Shown: in pieces, positions 42,048 through 50,563 of the stretch | How positions within the stretch are numbered: the stretch's first letter is position 1 | How the letters are laid out: each line of letters starts with the position of its first letter | Source of the DNA: JBBDJB01 sp040880125 | Lineage (GTDB): Bacteria > Planctomycetota > Planctomycetia > Pirellulales > JBBDJB01 | Assembly: GCA_040880125.1 (NCBI GenBank) | Contig: JBBDJB010000044.1 | Span: 20,737 to 84,736, forward strand | Reading direction: 5' to 3' | Length of the DNA: 64,000 bases | Position numbers and translations under genes: made by a program | Notes under the pieces: model-generated | Seen by the model: the letters and a program-made list of their open reading frames with translations, nothing else | Databases searched by the model: none | What the model was told of the DNA's origin: nothing

Positions 42048-43550
42048 TTAACTTTTTCTTCCACGCCTCCGCGCAGTGCGAACCACGACGCGCAGCGGCC
42101 AGGCGATCTGCCGCGCGACGCGCCGAATCCCCGACCACTCGTTGTACGGCAGACTCTGCAGCTCCGGCCAGGCGGCGCGGACGACGTCCTCCGCGAGCCT
42201 CTGCTGAAAGCGATATTCGACCGGGAGCTGCAGCATGGCGTCGAAGATGCGCCGATGCGAGAAGGGCATGAGATTGATCCGGAAGCCCGCCGCACCATAC
42301 AGATGCGGCGACGCCCAGCACCCGAGGCGGTGCTCCTGGTAGGCCAGGTCGAGCCGCAAGTGGCCGTCGGCTTCGGCTGGCAATCCCTCGATCCAACGGT
42401 CCATGGCCTCGGTGAAGGGAGGCCACAAGGGCAATCGCATCCGCGAGAGGATTTCTTCGCTGTCGATCGCGGCAGTCTGTTCGTTAGCGGATCGCCAATA
42501 AAACGCCCTGCCTACTTCGGCGGCGAATCCCGTCAGCCAGGGGAGGTTCAGGTCGAGGTATTCGCGGCACGTGAAGTAAAAGTCTTTAGACTTCCCGTGT
42601 CCCCCGGCATGGCCGATGCGCAGCGAGTAGTCCTGGCGCACCGCCTCGGAAATGGGCTCGACCGCGAGCAATTTGTGCTGAAGCTGGAATTGATCGGCCA
42701 ACTTTAGCGACGCCCAAATGTCGAGGCGATGCTTGCCTTGCCCGCTGACGGGTCGGTAATCGAACGTGACGAAGCGAGCTTGATCCACTACCGGCCGGGC
42801 GCACGCCAGCAGCATTCGCGTGTCGCGGCCCGCGGTCAGCCCGAGGTAGAAGTTCCTGCTGTCTCGAGCGATCGCACGTAGGTGAGCCTGCGTAGTCTTT
42901 ACAATTGTATCGACAAGCTCGCCGACGTGGGCATCGTCGGCGCGGGCATCGTCGGGGCGGACGAACTGCTTTGGGTGATGCCGTACTGCCTGCCAGCGAT
43001 TCAGGTCGAGATAGTGGTTGGGCAGCAGCCGAGCGACGTCTTCAGCCGCCGTGGTGCCGGCCGGATAGAACTGGTCTGGGCGCAGGTTCGGGAAGTCGTT
43101 GAGCGGCTTGGCGAACAGCGGGTGGTCCGGCTCCTCGGCGAGCAACACGGTTGCAGTGGAGGCCGCCTTCTTGCGCTCGGGGGAATAGACGGCCGCCAGC
43201 GTGCCGCCGGCATCGAGGTAGAGCCGCGACTCGCCGGCCGTCAGCAGCACACAGGCAAAGCGTCCGCCCAAGCCGTAGAGGACGCGTTCTACTTGTTCGA
43301 AGTCCGACTCACCTGAGATCGTGCATGGCAGCCGCAGTGTGTCGCGAAGCAGTGCATCGCCGTCAATCGGATAGCCGAGCAGCCAACCGACGTGGCTATC
43401 GTCGGCGCTACGAACCTCAACGACCGGCAGTGTCGGATGGGTGGCGAGGGTCCAGCCGGCGGCCCGGCGGGTTTGCCACGCGTCGGGAACCTCCACGGAC
43501 CCGGGCGAGAGCAGAAACTGATCCACGTATTCCGCCAGAGATGGCAGCAT
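42048..43550 (-). CDS. Asparagine-synthase-related protein with altered PP-loop
   Basis: The ATG at 43550 gives 500 residues (MLPSLAEYVDQFLLSPGS); the longer frame starts with TTG at 43589. The N-terminal 200 residues resemble a degenerate Ntn/glutaminase-like domain without an N-terminal Cys (VLYGLGGRFACVLLTAGESRLYLDAGGTLAAVYS). The C-terminal half resembles the asparagine synthetase synthase domain, with LGLTAGRDTRMLLACARP (about residue 235) where the PP-loop SGGxDS would be. The motif is changed to TAGRDT, keeping Gly and Asp. It may be an amide-forming ATP-dependent enzyme of a surface polymer or natural-product pathway, or it may be inactive. No sugar transferase neighbours are present. 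Confidence 0.65.
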   Translation of the reverse strand: MLPSLAEYVDQFLLSPGSVEVPDAWQTRRAAGWTLATHPTLPVVEVRSADDSHVGWLLGYPIDGDALLRDTLRLPCTISGESDFEQVERVLYGLGGRFACVLLTAGESRLYLDAGGTLAAVYSPERKKAASTATVLLAEEPDHPLFAKPLNDFPNLRPDQFYPAGTTAAEDVARLLPNHYLDLNRWQAVRHHPKQFVRPDDARADDAHVGELVDTIVKTTQAHLRAIARDSRNFYLGLTAGRDTRMLLACARPVVDQARFVTFDYRPVSGQGKHRLDIWASLKLADQFQLQHKLLAVEPISEAVRQDYSLRIGHAGGHGKSKDFYFTCREYLDLNLPWLTGFAAEVGRAFYWRSANEQTAAIDSEEILSRMRLPLWPPFTEAMDRWIEGLPAEADGHLRLDLAYQEHRLGCWASPHLYGAAGFRINLMPFSHRRIFDAMLQLPVEYRFQQRLAEDVVRAAWPELQSLPYNEWSGIRRVARQIAWPLRVVVRTARRRGRKS

Positions 43551-43767
43551 TGCACCTTCACCCGAGTTTGGCACAAATGGCAACCGCAACAGGCCGCTTC
43601 ACGGAATCCGGCCGGTCCCGATTGCAGCGAACATGAAAATGCCGCACCGCTTCACGAGACGAGACACCTGCGAGATCGAGCGCACCTAGGCGAGACGACG
43701 CCGCGTCGTGTGAACGGCGACTGCCCTATTTGCCCTCGCCTCGTAGCTTGGCGAACTCGCTCTACAG

Positions 43768-43851
43768 TACCGGAGGTGGGACTTGAACCCACACCCTCTT
43801 GCGAGGACTGGATTTTGAATCCAGCGCGTCTGCCGATTCCGCCACTCCGGC
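43768..43851 (-). tRNA. tRNA-Leu (anticodon CAA)
   Basis: On the minus strand the 84-nt sequence starts GCCGGAGTGGCGGAATCGGC and folds into a class II tRNA. The acceptor stem is GCCGGAG/CTCCGGT, with a G-U first pair and discriminator A. The anticodon stem is CTGGA/TCCAG with loop TTCAAAA, which gives anticodon CAA for UUG codons. The long variable arm (CCTCGCAAGAGG region) and T-arm GTGGGTTCAAGTCCCAC confirm Leu. CCA is not encoded. It lies 76 nt downstream of the sigma factor gene. Confidence 0.95.
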
Positions 43852-43927
43852 AAGGCAGCATCATCAGTTTAGGTGGTTTGATTCCACCGTCAACTGGCGG
43901 CTGATTGCGGTGTCGCAGATTGGAGCA

Positions 43928-45550
43928 TTACGCCGGCTCGACCTGCGGCAGTTCCGCGCAGTCGAGAAAGCCGACCAGCGCGCGGCTGCGGAAGGGCTGC
44001 TGGAGCTTGCGCACGGCTTTCGATTCGATCTGGCGGACGCGCTCGCGCGTGACCGAGAAGATCTTGCCGACCTCTTCCAGCGTATAGGAGTAGCCGTCGG
44101 CCAGACCGAACCGCAGACGGAGGATTTCCCGCTCGCGATAGGTCAGCTCTCCCAGCACTTGGGCAAGCTTCTCCTTGAGCATCTCATGATGCGTATCGTA
44201 TAGCGGATCGTCATCGCGGTGGTCTTCCAGAAATTCGCCGAAGTAGTTGTCGTCGTGATCGCCGACCGGTTGATCGAGCGACAGCGGCTGGCGGGCCATC
44301 TTCATTACGCAACGGGTGTCGTCCAGCGACAGGCCAGCTGCCTCGGCGGTTTCCTCGGGGCTCGGCTCGCGGCCATATTCCTGCACGAACTCGTGCGTGA
44401 CCGTGCGAATCCGACTCATCGTATCGATCATGTGGACCGGCAGACGAATCGTGCGGCTTTGATCGGCGATCGCCCGGGTGATGGCCTGGCGAATCCACCA
44501 GGTGGCGTACGTGGAGAACTTGAACCCCCGGGCGTGCTCGAACTTGTCCACCGCCCGCATCAACCCGGTGTTGCCTTCCTGAATCAGGTCTAAAAAGCTC
44601 ATACCGCGGTTGCGGTAGCGCTTGGCGATGGAGACAACCAGCCGCAAGTTGGCGGCCGAGAGATCACGCTTCGCCTTGTCGTAACGGCGCTGACGTGCGC
44701 GTGCCCTGTGCATCAGCCGCGCGAGCGTCGTTGGGCTTTCCAGCGTAATCCGCATTAGATAGCGCAGCTCGGCGGTCAACTCCTCGACGCCGTGAAGATT
44801 GTCGCCTTCGCGAGCCTGATCGAGCTGCTTCTTCAGCGTGGCCATCCGCTGGCGGATTTCGTCGAGCTGGGTCAACAGAGGCTGAAGACGGGCAATCCGC
44901 AGGTTCAGTTCCTCAACCAGCCGCACGGCCTTGTTGCGTCGGCGAATCATCCGCCGCCAGGCTTCGTGGCGCTGCCGGGAGTCGCCCCGCTTGTTGATAG
45001 CGATGCGATAATCATCCAGATTCTTGCGCAGCAGATGGTCAATCGTCTGAAGATTTGGAACCAGCCGCAGCATGACCTGCTTTTTCTCCGTGGTGTTGGT
45101 CACGGAAATCTCGACCGTCCGATCCAGCCGCAACTTTCCGTCGCGGACCTTTTCAAGCAGTTCGACGGCGCCGCGTAAGACGAAGTCGTTGCACAACAGC
45201 GTTTGCCGGAAGCGATGGCGCGTGCCCTCGATCTGTTTGGCGGCGGCGATCTCTTCCTGCCGGCTCATCATCGGGATCTCGCCCATCTGCATCAGGTACA
45301 TGCGGATCGGGTCGTCGATCGATTCGCTGGTCGATTCTTCAAACTCCACCTCGACATCGTCCTCGTCGCTGCTCGCCAGCGGCGCGTCGGTGTCGTCGGC
45401 TTCCCAAGCGTCGTCGATCGCCCGCTCTTCGGTCGAAGCGGAACGCTTGGTGTTGTTGCTGGGGGCTTTGCGGCCCGAGGTACGTCGACCGGAGGACTTG
45501 CGCTGGGGGTGGGTGGCCGAGACAGACTTCTTGTGGAGAGAACGTGCCAC
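43928..45550 (-). CDS. rpoD: Primary RNA polymerase sigma factor (RpoD/SigA type)
   Basis: GTG at 45550 is preceded by CAGGAG with about 10 nt spacing and gives 540 residues (MARSLHKKSVSATHP); the frame upstream to 45622 lacks such a site. After a basic and then acidic N-terminus, region 1.2 is DPIRMYLMQMGEIPMMSRQEE. A helical non-conserved insert (about 120-265) follows. Region 2 has LRLVVSIAKRYRNRGMSFLD and FSTYATWWIRQAITRAIADQ. Region 3 is TVTHEFVQEYGREPSPEETA. Region 4 ends with VTRERVRQIESKAVRKLQQP and a terminal FLD. It directs housekeeping transcription. The tRNA-Leu gene lies just downstream on the same strand. Confidence 0.92.
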   Translation of the reverse strand: MARSLHKKSVSATHPQRKSSGRRTSGRKAPSNNTKRSASTEERAIDDAWEADDTDAPLASSDEDDVEVEFEESTSESIDDPIRMYLMQMGEIPMMSRQEEIAAAKQIEGTRHRFRQTLLCNDFVLRGAVELLEKVRDGKLRLDRTVEISVTNTTEKKQVMLRLVPNLQTIDHLLRKNLDDYRIAINKRGDSRQRHEAWRRMIRRRNKAVRLVEELNLRIARLQPLLTQLDEIRQRMATLKKQLDQAREGDNLHGVEELTAELRYLMRITLESPTTLARLMHRARARQRRYDKAKRDLSAANLRLVVSIAKRYRNRGMSFLDLIQEGNTGLMRAVDKFEHARGFKFSTYATWWIRQAITRAIADQSRTIRLPVHMIDTMSRIRTVTHEFVQEYGREPSPEETAEAAGLSLDDTRCVMKMARQPLSLDQPVGDHDDNYFGEFLEDHRDDDPLYDTHHEMLKEKLAQVLGELTYREREILRLRFGLADGYSYTLEEVGKIFSVTRERVRQIESKAVRKLQQPFRSRALVGFLDCAELPQVEPA

Positions 45551-45951
45551 GGTGATGCGTCTCCTGATCGAGTGCAGTCGGACAAGCGAAGCCGCCAGCG
45601 GGCGAGGGGGCCGTTCATTCACCGCTGTTGGGCGGACTGCACAGTCGCACGTGAGGTGCCAAAGGAGATGGCGGCGGCAGGCAGGCGGCGCAAGGGAAGG
45701 CGCCGCCTGAAGTTGCGGAGGGATCTAGAATCGCCGAGCGATCAACTAACCGGCATCGTGGTGAGGATGCGCAGCACCGTGTTTCGCGAACGCAACGCGG
45801 CTTACGATGCAGCCAGAGTGACGGTCGCGCGGCGATTGCCGATTAACCGGTTGGGTAGCGGGTTGCCCGCTGCCCGAAGTCCTGGGAACGGCCGGCTATT
45901 TCCGTCCGCCCGGCGATTGCCGCTGTGAAGTGGAGCGTGACGACCGTCCCG
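45551..45951. other. Intergenic region upstream of the sigma factor gene
   Basis: This 401-nt stretch lies between rpoD and the end of the pseudopilin-like gene, both on the minus strand. It must contain the rpoD promoter and ribosome binding site (CAGGAG at 45561-45566). Otherwise I see no gene, repeat or convincing promoter boxes. Confidence 0.55.
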
Positions 45952-47454
45952 TTAGACGCCGTCTTCCCAGCGGACGATTTCCCAGAGAAGGCCCGGGTCG
46001 TCGGGATGGGGAACGTAGACCGGCTGGCCGTCGTACTGCCAGTGAAATCGAACGGGCTCGGCGGGGGGGCGAATGGTGACGCGGGGGATGTAGTCGAGCC
46101 CGTTGTTCTTCAAATAGATCGGGAAGTAACGCGCGAGCCCCAGCGAAACGTACAAATCAAATGTCGTCCAATGAAGGTCCCACATGCCGCCGCTGAGATA
46201 CCACTGCTGCCGTCCGTGTATTTCCAAATCGTCAAAGATCAAGCGGCCTTGAAGATCGAACGGAAGGGATTGGGAATCGGCCTCGACAAAGAAGATGCTC
46301 CAGGTAATGACCAGTCCCTGGATCGCGGCCCTGGCGCCTGTCCTGACCTGCAGCAAGCCGCTCGTCATCAAAGTCGGGAGCTGTATCGGCTCGCTGGAAT
46401 TCAGCAGTGGCGGCAGACTGACCGGTTGAATCTGAATCCGGGGCCCAACCAGGTCGATTTTTCCGAGTGCGGCGATCGTTCCTTCGACCACGACGTCGTC
46501 CTCGATCCGCACATCGCCACTGCGGTAGTAGATGCCCAGCGGATTGGTCGCGGGATTGGGGCCTAGCGACGTGTCTTCGAGCGTCGAGGGGCAGGTGGGA
46601 ATCGTATACGCGGGGCCGCCCTGGAACATTCGATAACTGGCGAGCGCTGGAAAAGACCAAGCGGGCACTTCCTGAACACTTCCGTCGATGGTGGCGATCT
46701 GCATGCTGTTTTGGATCAGGGGAAAGCTGGACGAGTCCTGCTCGATATACGGCAACGTTATGGGCCCGTTGAAGGGCCGATAATCGGGATAGCCGGCGTT
46801 GCGCATTGCTTCCAGATCGGAAAAGAATCGCTGGCGGTGCGTACTGCTCCAGGCGTAGGCCTCGCCGAGTCGGACGCGTTCGCGAAACCGCAGCGGCCCT
46901 TCCAGGCGTACGGGAGCGTTCAGCCACGTCTCTTCGTCGTCGGTCTGATAGATCGTGTACTGGTTCATGTCGCTCCACGGCGCCGGCTCGCTGGCGAGCA
47001 TCCGCGGGATAAGACGCACTACGGCCCGGGACTGATGCATCGTCTCGTGCGACGAAGCGCCGCTCGTGCGGGCGAACCCGCGCGAGGTTACGGTCACCCG
47101 CAGCGGCAGCTCGTCGTAGTCAGCATCCGCCGGTAGAAGGTAAGGGTCGCCGATGCTGTAGGTGACTTCGTAACGAGTGCGGGAGCCGAGATCGTCACTC
47201 AAGGCCGTTGCCACGCCGCCCCAGGAGGATTCATGCATGCGCCGAAGTCCTATCGCCAGACCGGCCATGGCCGCCTGGCGGGCATCCATTCGCGCGCTGC
47301 TGTTGTGCTGCACGTGGACCATCGTAGACTGCGTGCGCATCACCGCGTAGCACACCGCCAGACTGACGGCGATGATCGTCAGCACGACCACCACGGCAAA
47401 GCCGCGACGCGTGTGGCGTCGGTTCGGAAAGGATCGCCAAGTAGTACGATTCAT
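45952..47454 (-). CDS. PilX/GspK-like pseudopilin-type protein
   Basis: The 500-residue protein begins with a short basic stretch and HTRRGFAVVVVLTIIAVSLA, a type III (class III) signal-like hydrophobic helix like those of PilX and GspK minor pseudopilins. MRTQSTMVHVQHNSSARMDARQAAMAGLAIGL continues the amphipathic pilin helix. The prepilin peptidase site is approximate (RRG-FA; position +5 is not Glu), so processing is uncertain. The remaining 430 residues are a mainly beta extracellular domain with no family I recognise, near the end including VRFHWQYDGQPVYVPHPDD. Minor pseudopilins of this class usually sit with other secretion genes; none is adjacent here. Confidence 0.65.
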   Translation of the reverse strand: MNRTTWRSFPNRRHTRRGFAVVVVLTIIAVSLAVCYAVMRTQSTMVHVQHNSSARMDARQAAMAGLAIGLRRMHESSWGGVATALSDDLGSRTRYEVTYSIGDPYLLPADADYDELPLRVTVTSRGFARTSGASSHETMHQSRAVVRLIPRMLASEPAPWSDMNQYTIYQTDDEETWLNAPVRLEGPLRFRERVRLGEAYAWSSTHRQRFFSDLEAMRNAGYPDYRPFNGPITLPYIEQDSSSFPLIQNSMQIATIDGSVQEVPAWSFPALASYRMFQGGPAYTIPTCPSTLEDTSLGPNPATNPLGIYYRSGDVRIEDDVVVEGTIAALGKIDLVGPRIQIQPVSLPPLLNSSEPIQLPTLMTSGLLQVRTGARAAIQGLVITWSIFFVEADSQSLPFDLQGRLIFDDLEIHGRQQWYLSGGMWDLHWTTFDLYVSLGLARYFPIYLKNNGLDYIPRVTIRPPAEPVRFHWQYDGQPVYVPHPDDPGLLWEIVRWEDGV

Positions 47455-47782
47455 GACGGACGTTACACAGGAGAGATTTCCGTCGGCGGGGTCACCCCAC
47501 CGGCTCCGCAGAACTCTACTTCATGCGTCTATTCCCGTGCGGCACCGACGAGCGACAATCCATAAAACCGGCACGATCGGCCCGAAATGGCACGCCGAGG
47601 CATGTGCGCGGGTTGAAATGGCCGGCTCGACTGCAGCGGCGGATTCGGATCGGCCGCTACCATCTCGCACGGCTGGCCGTTACACTGTCCGGCGCGATAC
47701 ACAGCCCGCCGCGTCGCCGCGGAGTCGTTCGTGGAGGCAGGGCGGCGGCTGATTGAAGCCCCGGGAACAGGAGAGCCGGCTG
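47455..47782. other. Divergent intergenic region, pseudopilin-like gene to lipoprotein
   Basis: The 328-nt gap separates two divergent genes and should carry both promoters. I see no repeat copy, no RNA gene and no reading frame with coding character in it. Confidence 0.55.
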
Positions 47783-48514
47783 ATGAACGTGCGACCTTTT
47801 GCATTTGCGGTGACCGCGAGCGTCGCGTGCCTTTCGCTTGTCTTGACCGGTTGTGGCGGCAAAGAGCCGGCACCCGAACCTGCCGCCGCTGCCCCGTCCG
47901 AGCCGCAGCCTGATCCCGAATTGGAGAAGATCCACGCCACGTTCGAAGCGGCCTCACAAGCCCTGGCGCGCGGCGACTACACGTCCTATAGTCGCACGCT
48001 CACGCCGGAGACCCAGGAACGGATGGCCGGAAACCTGGCCATGACCGGCGCCGTCTTGCAGCAACAGATGGCCAGCACGCAAGCGCTTTCCGCTCTGACC
48101 GAACAATTCGGCGGCGGTGAAGAAGGCGAGGATGAGACCGCCGATGCGGAGCTGCAACGGGTGGTCGAGGTCTTGAAGAAACACGGCGTGGAGAATATCG
48201 ACCCGGTGAGTCTGCTGGGCGGCGGCGCCCAGGCATCCGGACCGGCATTGGTTGCCGCTTCGATTGAAGACAAGCCGGCCTTCATCGGGGAGATGCTCGA
48301 CGCGGTCATGGCCGTGCAGGCCAAGACCGGGCTGCAGTCCGGTCAACCGATTGCACCGCCTGCCCCGGGCGAACTGACGGACGTGAAGGTCGAGGGGGAT
48401 CTAGCAACCGGCACAATGAAGCACAAAATCAACGACCAACAGCGGCAGGCCCCGATCGCGTTCCGCAAGGTCGGCGACGAGTGGAAGATCGATAACGGCG
48501 ATGCCGTGCAATAG
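47783..48514 (+). CDS. Hypothetical lipoprotein
   Basis: ATG at 47783 is preceded by AGGAG with about 9 nt spacing and gives 243 residues. The signal peptide MNVRPFAFAVTASVACLSLV ends in the lipobox LTGC (Cys24), so the protein should be lipid-anchored. A Pro/Ala-rich tether (KEPAPEPAAAAPSEPQP) leads to a helical domain with FEAASQALARGDYTSYSRTLTPETQERMAG. The C-terminal part PIAFRKVGDEWKIDNGDAVQ resembles the end of DUF4878-/NTF2-like lipoproteins that end in a K-x-x-D-E-W-K-I-D motif. The function is unknown. Confidence 0.8.
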   Translation: MNVRPFAFAVTASVACLSLVLTGCGGKEPAPEPAAAAPSEPQPDPELEKIHATFEAASQALARGDYTSYSRTLTPETQERMAGNLAMTGAVLQQQMASTQALSALTEQFGGGEEGEDETADAELQRVVEVLKKHGVENIDPVSLLGGGAQASGPALVAASIEDKPAFIGEMLDAVMAVQAKTGLQSGQPIAPPAPGELTDVKVEGDLATGTMKHKINDQQRQAPIAFRKVGDEWKIDNGDAVQ

Positions 48515-48548
48515 GCGCGACTTCCCAGCCCTGCCCCCTCCCCAAAAG

Positions 48549-48567
48549 GGAGAGGGCGCCACTCTCC
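48549..48567. terminator. Bidirectional terminator-like hairpin
   Basis: GGAGAG (48549-48554) and CTCTCC (48562-48567) pair around GGCGCCA in the 55-nt gap between the convergent lipoprotein and PEP-CTERM genes. TTCT follows on the plus strand and CCCTTTTGG on the minus strand. Confidence 0.5.
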
Positions 48568-48569
48568 TT

Positions 48570-49805
48570 CTATCGCCGCCGCCAACCGTACACGGCAAGC
48601 GCCGCCAATCCCATCAGCGCCAGGGCGATGCTCGACGGCTCCGGCACGACCGATTGGCTGATCGCCTCGATGGCGTTGATGTCGAGCTGCGTGCGGACGG
48701 GCAACCCTTGCACGTCCGGCAGCATCGCGGTCATGTTGGCCAGGGCGTATGTCTTATCCCAAAGATGCCCGCCGTGGGACAGAAATTGCGACGTAAGCGG
48801 ACCGGCCGCGTCCATGACGAACAGTTCGCTGCCGGTGGCATAGAAGCCGCTGGGGTCCGTCGGGTCGGGAACCTGCCGGATGCTGAAGATGATGGTGTCC
48901 AGGCCTCCGTCCGGGTCGCGGCCGAAGTCGTCCGGATCGCCCGCCACATCCTGCACCATCAGCGCGTCCAGATTGATCGCCCCAGGCTCGATGCTCGTCG
49001 GAATGTCGCCCAGCAGTTGAATCACCGTGGCTCGAATCTGGCCCAAGGAGATGTACGCCGAACCGGAAAGGTTCCACACCGAAACGGCATCGTTGGGGAT
49101 TGCGGTGGCCAGGCTGTTGAAGTCGACGTCGAGCGAGTACTTGTTCGCATCTCCCGATGCGGCCGGCTCTGGCCCCCAGACTTCCAGTCCGTCGATGTCG
49201 CGCGGGAAGGGCATGCCGTTGATCTGACTCTGCGTGGCCCACACCCCCTGGGTGCTGGGCGCGGCAAAATCACCGGCAAGCTCGTACGAGATCTCCCCCG
49301 CGCCGCCAATAGTACTACCGCCGGAAAGGCTGATTGGCCCCGCGCTGGGGACGGTCACGGACGACAAACCCGCGCCCGGGACAAAACTGTTGGCCGCATC
49401 GTCGATCGAAAACAGTAGATGGGCGGAATCGTCGATCAACGGGAAAAACAGGTGATCGCGCTGGTTGGCAGTTGCGTCGACGTCGTCCTCCATGGTGAAC
49501 GCTGGACGCGTGCCGGTGTAGTCGAGCCCCCCGCCGATCAGCACCCCGCCTGATCCATCCCAGGCGACGATCTGCTGCGGGTCGAGACTGGTTCCGGCAG
49601 CCGTGATCTCGTGGTCCATGTCGTGCGAGTACTCTTTGCCTGGCACGATCGACGGCCCGGCCAGGCCCAGTCCGACCCCACCGGGGATGCCGCCGGACAA
49701 ACCTCCGTAGGGAATCGTGGCGTGCGCGGAAGAAACGACTACGGCCGCCAGCAGTACAGCGGCCGACACCGAAGCGGCGGTTTGTATCAACATTCGGCAC
49801 CGCAT
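48570..49805 (-). CDS. PEP-CTERM sorting-domain protein
   Basis: ATG at 49805 with GGGAG about 9 nt upstream gives 411 residues. The N-terminal signal peptide is LIQTAASVSAAVLLAAVVVSSAHA. The C-terminus is a full PEP-CTERM tripartite signal: VPEPSSIALALMGLAALAVY followed by GWRRR. It is thus a substrate for an exosortase encoded elsewhere. The body is a beta-rich secreted domain without a family I recognise. It has GGLSGGIPGGVGLGLAGPSIVPG near the start, Asp-rich segments (PDDFGRDPDGGLDTIIFSIRQVPDPTDPSG) and no catalytic motif. Surface or matrix location is expected. It is divergent from the LEPR-XLL/lipase-like gene. Confidence 0.85.
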   Translation of the reverse strand: MRCRMLIQTAASVSAAVLLAAVVVSSAHATIPYGGLSGGIPGGVGLGLAGPSIVPGKEYSHDMDHEITAAGTSLDPQQIVAWDGSGGVLIGGGLDYTGTRPAFTMEDDVDATANQRDHLFFPLIDDSAHLLFSIDDAANSFVPGAGLSSVTVPSAGPISLSGGSTIGGAGEISYELAGDFAAPSTQGVWATQSQINGMPFPRDIDGLEVWGPEPAASGDANKYSLDVDFNSLATAIPNDAVSVWNLSGSAYISLGQIRATVIQLLGDIPTSIEPGAINLDALMVQDVAGDPDDFGRDPDGGLDTIIFSIRQVPDPTDPSGFYATGSELFVMDAAGPLTSQFLSHGGHLWDKTYALANMTAMLPDVQGLPVRTQLDINAIEAISQSVVPEPSSIALALMGLAALAVYGWRRR

Positions 49806-50563
49806 GATAGTACTCCCAGAAGGCAAGGGCATTGGATGAACGTTTTTCGAGGGACCTCTTCGCCGCAGCCATTGCGGCAGTCGACCGAGCGCGTCGCAGT
49901 GACTTGAATCGGGTGGGATAATCTGCCCGCCCAGCAGCCGGTTGGGCATCGAAGCGAAGCGCGCACGACAAACAAACCGCAAGTAAATCGCGCGATCGAA
50001 AGAAGCGGCAACCGCCGGCGGCTCGTTAGCCGCGCGCCGTTTCCGATTTGTCGCACAAGCCCGCTAGATGTGACTAGCCCAATTACGAGTCACTAGCGAT
50101 GCTCCGGGACGCAGTGAGAGCCAAGCGACACCTAGAGTCGCCTAGCAGGTAGCCGCTTCAACAACTACGGATTCGCCCCACCTGGCGCCGCGCAGCCCCT
50201 GCCCTTGGCTGACCTGTCTGCCCTACATCGCCACCCCGTCGGAGCCCAACTCCGACGGCCGCGCCGGCGGGAAATGAATCTACCGCGCGGCGGGGCGGTG
50301 TCAATGATTTTTGGCCCGGAAAATAGACAACTGCACGCCCGAATAGTCGCCCGTTGACCACTTTCGGCGACGCTCGATATGTCGCTCGCAAGAAAATCTG
50401 GCAAGCGCGGTACTGGCCTGCTAAGATGCCCCCCGGCAGGCGGGATTTTCCGCTGGACGTTCGCCTGGGGGCATTCGGCGAATCGTGCCGTTCGCGACCG
50501 CCGGCTGTCCTCCTTGCTTCGCACATTCGTACAACCACGTCTCCGACGCGTAGGACGCTCCGC
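49806..50563. other. Divergent intergenic region between two secreted-protein genes
   Basis: The 758-nt gap lies between the PEP-CTERM gene (minus) and the LEPR-XLL gene (plus). It contains a short inverted repeat GTGACT/AGTCAC (50070-50075 and 50088-50093) with a 12-nt centre, a possible protein-binding site. I find no convincing gene. A frame open from 50354 joins the downstream gene but does not look like a secretory N-terminus. Confidence 0.55.

Noticed and set aside
43928..45622. Upstream GTG (45622) as the rpoD start
   Set aside because: The GTG at 45550 has CAGGAG at proper spacing and gives the natural basic N-terminus; the longer form lacks a ribosome binding site.
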